NCBI GenBank assembly: GCA_937862675.1
Contig: CALMEC010000374.1
Location: forward strand, 1 to 12,363
Source: an uncultured Actinomycetes bacterium
GTDB taxonomy: Bacteria; Actinomycetota; Thermoleophilia; Miltoncostaeales; Miltoncostaeaceae
Reading direction: 5' to 3'
Length of the DNA: 12,363 bases
Part shown: one piece after another, positions 7,639 to 12,363 of the stretch
Numbering within the stretch: position 1 is the first letter of the stretch
How the letters are laid out: each line of letters starts with the position of its first letter
Made by a program: the position numbers and the translations under genes
Notes under the pieces: model-generated
The model's database searches: none
The model's input: the letters and a program-made list of their open reading frames with translations, nothing else
What the model was told of the DNA's origin: nothing

Positions 7639-7667
7639 TTTACACGCTCAAGTTCCGCGATTAGCAG
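7639..7667 (+). promoter_or_regulatory. Possible promoter of the first M23 gene
   Basis: TTTACA (5 of 6 to TTGACA), a 17-base spacer, then TAGCAG (3 of 6 to TATAAT). If used, transcription would start near 7674 and leave an untranslated leader of about 195 nt. The -35 overlaps the end of the preceding terminator. The weak -10 keeps confidence low. Confidence 0.35.
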
Positions 7668-7673
7668 GACGAT

Positions 7674-7870
7674 CACGTTCACAGAGGCATCGGGACGTCG
7701 GGTTCGACCCAGGAGTTCTGCGGTAACCGGAGGGTTGACCCTCCGGGCAAAGAACTGGCAAAGTGCCCGCGTTCCAAACGCTTCCCCAGGAGCGTCCCGT
7801 GCCGTGATCGGCGTGGGAACGACTTACAGCCGCTGGCAGAACGGTCATCGGCGGAAAAGGAGCACGGATT
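7674..7870 (+). promoter_or_regulatory. Structured 5' leader of the first M23 gene, candidate cis-regulatory RNA
   Basis: Several pairings fit in this non-coding stretch. CCGGAGGG-TTGA-CCCTCCGG (7727-7746) is a perfect 8-bp hairpin, enclosed by AGTTCT (7714-7719) pairing with AGAACT (7751-7756). A rival stem CGGGCA/TGCCCG (7744-7749 with 7764-7769) shares three bases with it. Then CGTTCC (7770-7775) pairs with GGAACG (7816-7821), enclosing two small hairpins at 7778-7795 and 7801-7812, a three-way junction. A ribosome site AAGGAG at 7857-7862 follows. In actinobacteria, cell-wall hydrolase genes are often under c-di-AMP (ydaO) riboswitches, but I do not find that class's conserved motifs here. 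No covariation could be tested. Confidence 0.35.
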
Positions 7871-8833
7871 TTGAACGACCGACCGCGCGAGTCCTCAACC
7901 GGCCGGAAGTCGAGGCGCAACTGGCTGATCGTCGCGGGAGCGGCGATCGGTGTCATCGGCGCCTCACCCGCCGTCGCCATCGACGTCCCGCTTCCGACGA
8001 CCTCGTCCCTCCAGGCGGGGGCGTCCCCCCAGGCCACCGCAACGGCCAGTACGAAGACGACAGCCGCAGCGACGGCTCCTGTGACCACCACGTCGCCGCG
8101 CGTCAACTGGTCGGCCGTGCTCGGTTCCCGTGATCTGAGGATGGGACTGGTCGGCTCGGACGTGAAGCAGTTGCAGTCGGTCCTGCGCCGCCGTGGCGAG
8201 CGCATCACGGCGGACGGCTCCTTCGGCCGTCAGACCCGCGGTGCGGTCATCCGCACGCAGAAGAAGTTCAAGATGAAGACGACGGGGGTCGTCAACAAGA
8301 CCCTGGTCCGCCGGCTCGGCGTCACCATCCGCGTCCCGCAGAACACGGCACCCGCCATCGACACCTCCGGCGGCTATCCGCTGGCCGGACCCAATACCGC
8401 GAAGGCGAGGTACCTGAAGGTCTTCCCGGTGGCCGGCAAGCACACGTACATCAACGACTTCGGAGCGGGCCGCCACCAGGGCGGCCATCAGGGCAACGAC
8501 ATCATGGCCGAGCGGGTTCCCGTCCGCGCCGTCGTGAACGGGACCGTCACACGCGCGAATCGCGTCGAGTCCGGTCTGGGCGGCATCTACATCTGGCTCC
8601 AGGACACCGCCGGAAACGACTTCTACTACGCACACCTCACGTCGATCAACGCGGGGATCGAACCCGGAGTCCCGGTGACCGCCGGGCAGCTCCTCGGTGT
8701 CGTCGGCAACACGGGCGACGCCCGCTACGGGGCCACCCATCTGCACTTCGAGATCCGTCCCAAGGGCAGTGGCCCGATCAGCCCCTACACCGACCTTCTC
8801 GCGGTCGACCCGGAGCCGCCGGCAAGCAAGTGA
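7871..8833 (+). CDS. Secreted M23 zinc metallopeptidase with peptidoglycan-binding domain
   Basis: Predicted peptidoglycan endopeptidase acting on cross-link peptides outside the membrane. Its 320 aa comprise: a signal peptide with twin arginines before the hydrophobic stretch (KSRRNWLIVAGAAIGVIG) and a likely cut after PAVA, so Tat export is possible; a Ser/Thr/Ala-rich linker to about residue 80; a PGBD-like domain at about 87-151 (DVKQLQSVLRRRG ... DGSFGRQTRGAV); and an M23 domain at about 185-315. The zinc and catalytic residues are all present: His206 and Asp210 in HQGND, His255 in YYAHL, and His290/His292 in HLHFE. The TTG start is supported by AAGGAG ending 8 bases upstream and by the signal peptide that follows directly. 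A second M23 gene lies 70 bases downstream. The exact bond cut cannot be read from sequence. Confidence 0.9.
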   Translation: MNDRPRESSTGRKSRRNWLIVAGAAIGVIGASPAVAIDVPLPTTSSLQAGASPQATATASTKTTAAATAPVTTTSPRVNWSAVLGSRDLRMGLVGSDVKQLQSVLRRRGERITADGSFGRQTRGAVIRTQKKFKMKTTGVVNKTLVRRLGVTIRVPQNTAPAIDTSGGYPLAGPNTAKARYLKVFPVAGKHTYINDFGAGRHQGGHQGNDIMAERVPVRAVVNGTVTRANRVESGLGGIYIWLQDTAGNDFYYAHLTSINAGIEPGVPVTAGQLLGVVGNTGDARYGATHLHFEIRPKGSGPISPYTDLLAVDPEPPASK

Positions 8834-8834
8834 T

Positions 8835-8861
8835 GTTGCAGATGCGTGGTTCGCCTGCAAC
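8835..8861 (+). terminator. Hairpin between the two M23 genes
   Basis: GTTGCAG pairs with CTGCAAC (7 bp), and inside it GCG with CGC after a two-base bulge, around the loop TGGTT. It begins one base after the stop codon and is followed by CCTTTCGGG. It could be a terminator or a partial one that sets different expression of the two hydrolases. Confidence 0.45.
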
Positions 8862-8903
8862 CTTTCGGGCAGGACGACGGCGCTCCTGTGAGAACGTGGC
8901 ATC

Positions 8904-10079
8904 GTGAACGTTCGCCGAGCCGCCGTGGCGGTCGCATCCGTCGCCGTGCTCTCGATCCCGGTCATGCTGATGACCGATCGTGACGCGGCACAGGGCGCCC
9001 GCAGCCTGTCCCAGGTCGAGTCCAAAGCCGCCGCCGCACGCGCCAAGGAGGCCGTGCTGACGTCGGAGATCTCCGCCTACTCCGCCCGCATCCGGGGCGT
9101 GGAGGCGCGCCTCGCGCCGGTCCAGGCCCGCCTCGACCAGCTGACGGCCGAACTCGACCGCCTGCAGACCCGGCGCCGGGAGCTCACCTCCGAGATCGAT
9201 GCCGAGCAGGAGCGGCTCGACACCCTGGTGCACCGGCTCCGCAGTCAGAGGGCGGCCCTGGCACTCAGGCTCTCCAGCGCCTATCGGCGCGGCGACCCGT
9301 CCATCGTCCAGATCCTGGTGCAGTCGGGTTCGCTCAGCACCGCGATCTCGGCGCGTGCGAGCATGGAACGCGTGGTGAGCGGCGACGGGGAGCTGATCCA
9401 GTCCACCCGCACCGCCGCCAATGCCTCCCTCGTCGCCCGCAACCGCATCCAGGAGAAGCGGCGCGAGGTCCTGAAGAACGAGAAGCGCGTGGCGGAAGCC
9501 GAGGCCGAGCAGCGGGTCACGTTCGACCGCGTCAACTCGGAGCGCACCAATCTTGTGGCGGCGAAGCAGGCGCGCACCCAGCTGCTGTCGAGGGTGAAGG
9601 TCGATCGGCGCGACCTCGAGGCGGAGGCCACGAACCTCCGGGCGCGCTCGCTTCGCCTCGCCAACGAGATCAACCGCGCCAGCGCATCGCTTCCCGCGAG
9701 CACCACGGTCAGCGGCAACGGCACGTTCGCCTGGCCCGTCTCGGGGTCGGTCACCTCACCGTTCGGCCCGCGGTGGGGCAGGATGCACGAGGGCATCGAC
9801 ATCGGTGCCTCCGGCGGGACCCCGATCGGGGCGGCCGCCGACGGCACCGTCATCGTGGCCGGATGGCAGGGTGGATACGGCAACCTGGTCGTCGTCTCGC
9901 ACGGCACGCTCGCCACCGCGTACGGGCACATGTCCCGCGTCGCCGTGTCGGTGGGCCAGCACGTCACCCGGGGGCAGACCCTCGGCGCGGTCGGCTGCAC
10001 GGGCCACTGTTTCGGCGATCACGTGCACTTCGAGGTACGCGTGAACGGCTCCGCCGTCAACCCGATCCCCTACATGTAG
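8904..10079 (+). CDS. Secreted coiled-coil M23 family peptidase (EnvC/NlpD-like architecture)
   Basis: Cell-wall protein of 391 aa. A hydrophobic N-terminal segment (about residues 5-24) is the signal peptide or anchor. Residues about 33-270 are Ala/Arg/Glu-rich with heptad-like spacing, forming long coiled coils as in EnvC and similar murein hydrolases and hydrolase activators. The C-terminal M23 domain (about 272-391) begins WPVSGSVTSPFGPRWGRMHEG in family form. The zinc site is complete: His295 and Asp299 in HEGID, His342 in YGHM, and His373/His375 in HVHFE. Unlike EnvC, which has lost catalytic residues, this is predicted to be an active endopeptidase. Cys365 and Cys369 flank the loop before HVHFE and could form a disulfide outside the cell. 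The GTG at 8904 has no good ribosome site, but it is followed at once by the signal peptide. It may be co-transcribed with the gene upstream. Confidence 0.88.
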   Translation: MNVRRAAVAVASVAVLSIPVMLMTDRDAAQGARSLSQVESKAAAARAKEAVLTSEISAYSARIRGVEARLAPVQARLDQLTAELDRLQTRRRELTSEIDAEQERLDTLVHRLRSQRAALALRLSSAYRRGDPSIVQILVQSGSLSTAISARASMERVVSGDGELIQSTRTAANASLVARNRIQEKRREVLKNEKRVAEAEAEQRVTFDRVNSERTNLVAAKQARTQLLSRVKVDRRDLEAEATNLRARSLRLANEINRASASLPASTTVSGNGTFAWPVSGSVTSPFGPRWGRMHEGIDIGASGGTPIGAAADGTVIVAGWQGGYGNLVVVSHGTLATAYGHMSRVAVSVGQHVTRGQTLGAVGCTGHCFGDHVHFEVRVNGSAVNPIPYM

Positions 10080-10108
10080 GACGCGTGCTCCGCGTCAGCG
10101 TCGCGGAG
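10080..10108 (+). terminator. Two overlapping hairpins after the second M23 gene
   Basis: GACGCG-TGCTC-CGCGTC (10080-10096) begins at the base after the stop codon. CTCCGCG-TCAGCGT-CGCGGAG (10088-10108) overlaps it, so only one can form at a time. The second ends directly against the next gene's -10 box. Neither has a T-tract. Confidence 0.4.
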
Positions 10109-10114
10109 TACGGT
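10109..10114 (+). promoter_or_regulatory. -10 box of the VIT-family gene (leaderless type)
   Basis: TACGGT lies 6 bases before the ATG at 10121, the spacing expected when transcription starts at the start codon. No ribosome binding site lies between them. It supports 10121, not 10225, as the true start. Confidence 0.4.
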
Positions 10115-10120
10115 TGGCGC

Positions 10121-10833
10121 ATGGCGGAGAACGAGGCGCATACAGCGGGGCCGGGTGAGACGGAGATCGATCCCGAGGTCGGCTCGTTCCGGCGGATGCT
10201 GCGGGTGGACGCCAACGACGGCTCATGGCGGCCGCGGGCATCATCCAGGGGCTGAACACGGCCGGGGCGACGGGCTCCGAGGCCTTCGTGGCGGCGGTCA
10301 GCACCACCGTGGTGGGCGGCCTGCTGATCTTCGGGGCGGAGTACGGGGAGGCGGCCTCCGAACGCGACAGCCAGTTGGCCATCATCGAGGCCGAACGACG
10401 TCGTGTCGAGATGAGCCCGCAGGAGGAGTACGACGAACTCGTCGACATCTATCGCCGCAAGGGGCTGTCCGATCGCGTGGCCCGGGAGGTGGCCACCGAG
10501 CTGAACGCGAAGGACGCGCTCACGGCGCAGCTCGACGCCGAGTACGGGATCAAGGAGATCGGCGACATCGTCCGGCCGATGTGGGTCGGCCGGTGGAGCG
10601 CGGCGGGATTCATGGTCGGCTCCATGATCCCGTGGCCGTTCCTCCTGATCGTCCCCGTCCTCACCCGGGAGATCGTCCTCGCGGTGATCGTCGCCGTCGG
10701 GCTGGTCGTGAGCGCGGTGACGGGGGCCCGGTCGGACGGGTCCAACGTCATCACGTCCGTGGTGCGGACCCTCGGAATCGGATTCGGAACCATGGCGATC
10801 TCTCTCGTGGCCGGATCGCTCGTCAGCTTCTGA
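10121..10833 (+). CDS. VIT1/CCC1-family metal transporter, one-base frameshift near the N-terminus
   Basis: This family moves Fe2+ or Mn2+ across membranes. The main part (10225-10833, 202 aa) shows the family layout: end of the first helix and second helix ending in GGLLIFGAEYGEAASERDSQ, a cytoplasmic Glu-rich helical metal-binding domain (ERRRVEMSPQEEYDELVDIYRRKGL), then three helices with the C-terminal VVRTLGIGFGTMAISLVAG segment. The N-terminus (10121-10222: MAENEAHTAG ... RRMLRVDANDG) is in another frame. DANDG directly precedes the first helix in homologues, and a single added C (GGC-CTC-ATG for GGCTCATG at 10220-10227) would join the two into one protein of about 237 aa. I read this as a one-base deletion, probably a sequence error. 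If real, translation from ATG 10225 would lack the start of helix 1. The substrate is not certain. Confidence 0.82.
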
Positions 10834-10844
10834 TCGACGACGCT

Positions 10845-10880
10845 GTCCGGGTTCGCCGTCGCGTGACGGCGAACCCGGAT
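10845..10880. terminator. Long perfect hairpin between convergent genes
   Basis: A 15-bp perfect stem (left arm 10846-10860, right arm 10865-10879) plus a closing G-T pair encloses the tetraloop GCGT, 12 bases after the VIT-gene stop. No T-tract exists on either side. Its position between genes transcribed towards each other suggests termination of the + strand transcript and perhaps of the - strand one. Confidence 0.6.
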
Positions 10881-10985
10881 CGAGGAAAGACGCGCCACGG
10901 TCAGCACCTCGCCGTGGATCGCGTCGGTGGACCGTCTCGTCAGGTGTTCTTCCCGCCCGGACGGCGCCGGCCCGTCGCCGTCATC

Positions 10986-11032
10986 CCGTCCCCGTCCCCG
11001 TGCGCGACCGCGTCCGAAGGGGGCGGGGACGG
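10986..11032 (-). terminator. G/C-rich hairpin downstream of the transaldolase
   Basis: The arms CCGTCCCCGTCCCC (10986-10999) and GGGGGCGGGGACGG (11019-11032) pair over 14 bp with one G-T wobble, around a 19-base loop. It lies about 50 bases beyond the transaldolase stop on the - strand. As with the other hairpins here there is no T-tract. Confidence 0.5.
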
Positions 11033-11080
11033 TTCACGGCGTCTCCGTCCGGGTCGATGCGGCGGGTTGCGGCGCTCCAG

Positions 11081-12184
11081 TCAGCCGGCGACGGCCGCCA
11101 GTCGGCGCTCGATGCCGGCGATGAGCTCGGCGAAGGCGGCCTCGAACTTCTCCACACCCTCCCGCTCGAGTACGGCGCAGACGTCGTCGTAGTCGATGCC
11201 CGCGGCCGCCAGCTCACCGAGCAGGGCCCGTGCGGCGTCGACGTCCTCGGTGACCGTGTTCGGCCGGGGGTCCCCGTGGTCCTGGAACGCCTCGATCGTC
11301 TCGTCGGGCAGCGTGTTGACCGTATCCGGGCCGATAAGCGTGTCCACATAGAGGGTGTCCCGATAGGCCGGGTTCTTCGTGGAGGTGGAGGCCCACAGGC
11401 AGCGCTGCGTGCGTGCCCCGCGTGCGGCCAGTCGCTCCCAGCGCTCTCCCGCGAAGATCTCCCCGTAGGCGGCGTACGCCAGTCTGGCGTTGGCCACGCC
11501 GAGTCGTCCCTTCAGGTCGTCGTGACCGCCGATGGCGTCCAGGCGCCCGTCCGTCTCGGTGTCCACACGCGAGACGAAGAAACTCGCGACGCTGTGGACC
11601 GTCGACGGATCGCCGCCGTCGTCCACGAAGCGCTCGAGTCCGCTGATGTAGGCGTCGGCAACCGCGCGGTATCGATCGAGCGAGAAGATGAGGGTGATGT
11701 TGATCGACTTCCCGCGGGCGGTCATCTCCTCGATCGCGAGGAGCCCGGGTTCCGTGGCCGGGATCTTCACCAGGAGGTTGGGCCGGTCGATCGTGTCATG
11801 GAGACGGGCTGCCTCGGCGATGGTGGCGGCGGAGTCGTAGGCGAAGTGGGGGTCCACCTCGATCGACGCGTAGCCGTCGCCACCGTCCGTGCGGTCCCAG
11901 ACCGGCCGCAGGATGTCGCACGCGTCCGTGACGTCGGTGGACGCCAGCGCGACGAAGAGCTCCTTGAGGTCGGTGGTGGTGGCGGAGAGCTCGGCCAGCT
12001 GGGCGTCATAGGCGTCACCCGACGCCAGCGCCTTCTGGAAGATGGAGGGGTTGGTGGTGACGCCGGAGACGGCGTCATCGCGGATGCGCCGCTCGAACTC
12101 GCCCGACGTGATGAGGGTCCGGGAGAAGGTGTCGAGCCAGATGCTCTGGCCCATTTGGGAGAGGCGGGCGAGGGGCGAAGACAT
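11081..12184 (-). CDS. tal: Transaldolase, actinobacterial long type
   Basis: Transfers a dihydroxyacetone unit between sugar phosphates in the non-oxidative pentose phosphate pathway, in the cytosol. At 367 aa it matches the long actinobacterial class, not the short 215-aa class. Visible motifs: SIWLDTFSR with the conserved Asp near residue 18, VTTNPSIF, LLVKIPAT with the Schiff-base Lys140, NITLIFS, and the phosphate-binding region ASTSTKNPAYRDTLYVD. The start ATG (12184-12182) has a good ribosome site, AAAGGA, five bases upstream (complement of 12190-12195), and similarity begins at once with PLARLSQMGQSIWLD. It ends AAVAG at the TGA complementary to 11081-11083. It converges with the VIT gene and diverges from the probable ilvA. 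Confidence 0.95.
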   Translation of the reverse strand: MSSPLARLSQMGQSIWLDTFSRTLITSGEFERRIRDDAVSGVTTNPSIFQKALASGDAYDAQLAELSATTTDLKELFVALASTDVTDACDILRPVWDRTDGGDGYASIEVDPHFAYDSAATIAEAARLHDTIDRPNLLVKIPATEPGLLAIEEMTARGKSINITLIFSLDRYRAVADAYISGLERFVDDGGDPSTVHSVASFFVSRVDTETDGRLDAIGGHDDLKGRLGVANARLAYAAYGEIFAGERWERLAARGARTQRCLWASTSTKNPAYRDTLYVDTLIGPDTVNTLPDETIEAFQDHGDPRPNTVTEDVDAARALLGELAAAGIDYDDVCAVLEREGVEKFEAAFAELIAGIERRLAAVAG

Positions 12185-12207
12185 GACGGTCCTTTGGCTC
12201 GTCGGTG

Positions 12208-12224
12208 ACGTTCCTCAAACGTTA
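12208..12224 (-). promoter_or_regulatory. Transaldolase -10 box with overlapping inverted repeat
   Basis: On the - strand, TAACGT (complement of 12219-12224) is a TANNNT -10 candidate giving an mRNA leader of about 28 nt that contains the AAAGGA ribosome site. The arms AACGT and ACGTT (12208-12212 and 12218-12222) flank a 5-base spacer and overlap the -10 and probable start, as a repressor site would. No clear -35 is seen. Confidence 0.35.
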
Positions 12225-12277
12225 GCCGCTCCTGCGCACGCCCGGCCAGCGTCGGGAATTCTCGCGACCTCGCGCGC

Positions 12278-12283
12278 TACGCT
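12278..12283 (+). promoter_or_regulatory. -10 box before the probable ilvA
   Basis: TACGCT lies 9 bases before the ATG at 12293, repeating the -10/start spacing seen before mutS2, ccmE and the VIT gene. Confidence 0.35.
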
Positions 12284-12292
12284 GCCCACCGC

Positions 12293-12325
12293 ATGGCAAT
12301 CACCGTCACCCAGCCACCCGCGTGA
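12293..12325 (+). CDS. Possible 10-codon leader ORF overlapping the ilvA start
   Basis: ATG 12293 opens a frame reading MAITVTQPPA and stopping at a TGA that overlaps the downstream GTG start by two bases (GTGA). Four of its ten residues are Ile, Thr or Val, the amino acids of the pathway expected downstream. It could be a leader peptide for attenuation or coupling, a mis-called start, or chance. No terminator/antiterminator pair is visible in the few bases available. Confidence 0.2.
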   Translation: MAITVTQPPA

Positions 12326-12363
12326 TCTCCGGCTCCGACGTAGAGCGGGCGGCGGACCGGCTG
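12322..12363 (+). CDS. Probable threonine dehydratase, first 14 codons only
   Basis: The frame from GTG 12322 to the window edge reads MISGSDVERAADRL. This resembles the N-terminal helix of PLP-dependent threonine ammonia-lyases (ilvA/tdcB), which commonly begin with a Val/Ile-Ser segment and D-I/V-E-x-A-A-x-x-L. No catalytic motif is within the window, so the identification rests on this short match. Other fold-type II PLP enzymes are possible. Confidence 0.4.
   Translation, partial: MISGSDVERAADRL

Noticed and set aside
7691..7728. tRNA-like GGGTTCGACCC (T-arm resemblance)
   Set aside because: Only three pairs close the loop, and no acceptor, D or anticodon arm can be built around it.
7674..7870. 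Known c-di-AMP (ydaO) riboswitch
   Set aside because: The gene context fits, but I could not find the conserved blocks I associate with that class, so I describe the leader only as structured.
110..12184. Defence system, prophage, transposon or CRISPR array
   Set aside because: All sizeable coding frames are explained by housekeeping families; no integrase, transposase, terminal repeats or regularly spaced repeats were seen.
11000..12208. 402-codon open frame on the + strand opposite the transaldolase
   Set aside because: Antisense shadow of tal, repetitive Gly/Val/Arg/Asp composition, while the opposite strand has complete transaldolase motifs and a good ribosome site.

Overview
The window is high-GC bacterial chromosome with a housekeeping gene content: mutS2, a phosphoglucomutase-type sugar mutase, ccmE-ccmF (System I cytochrome c maturation), two secreted M23 peptidoglycan hydrolases, a VIT1/CCC1-type metal transporter, an actinobacterial-type transaldolase, and the first codons of a probable threonine dehydratase. 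The G/C-ending codons, System I ccm genes, long transaldolase and style of the M23 proteins suggest an actinobacterium, perhaps of the Thermoleophilia. That placement is inference. No phage, transposon, CRISPR array, rRNA or tRNA was seen.

Layout. 1-109: short upstream region with a -10-like box set for a leaderless start. 110-2488 (+): mutS2, closed by a hairpin. 2559-4302 (+): sugar mutase whose frame is broken by a 94-base G/C-rich imperfect duplication at 3513-3606. 4303-4821: 519 bases without a credible gene, ending in a CRP/FNR-like dyad and a -10 box. 4822-7539 (+): ccmE then ccmF, 12 bases apart. CcmE has a CxxxF motif in place of HxxxY, and CcmF carries a CcmI-like membrane-helix and coiled tail. 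7540-7870: strong hairpin, possible sigma-70-type promoter and a structured leader of about 200 nt. 7871-8833 and 8904-10079 (+): M23 peptidases, one with a PGBD-like domain and one with a long coiled coil. 10121-10833 (+): VIT-family transporter with a one-base frameshift near its N-terminus. 10834-11080: two long hairpins between convergent genes. 11081-12184 (-): transaldolase. 12185-12363: divergent promoter region and the start of a probable ilvA on the + strand.

How the genes fit together. ccmE and ccmF are consecutive steps of one pathway: CcmE carries heme outside the membrane and CcmF joins it to apocytochrome c. The M23 pair act on the cell wall. The sugar mutase and transaldolase belong to central sugar metabolism. 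The other neighbours share no evident pathway.

The most notable points are the CcmE heme-site variant, the CcmF-CcmI-like fusion, the CRP-like operator at the ccm promoter, the structured leader of the first M23 gene, a recurring TANNNT box 6-9 bases before start codons (leaderless transcription), and two broken reading frames, at least one of which looks like an assembly fault. I found no clearly new defence or mobile system.
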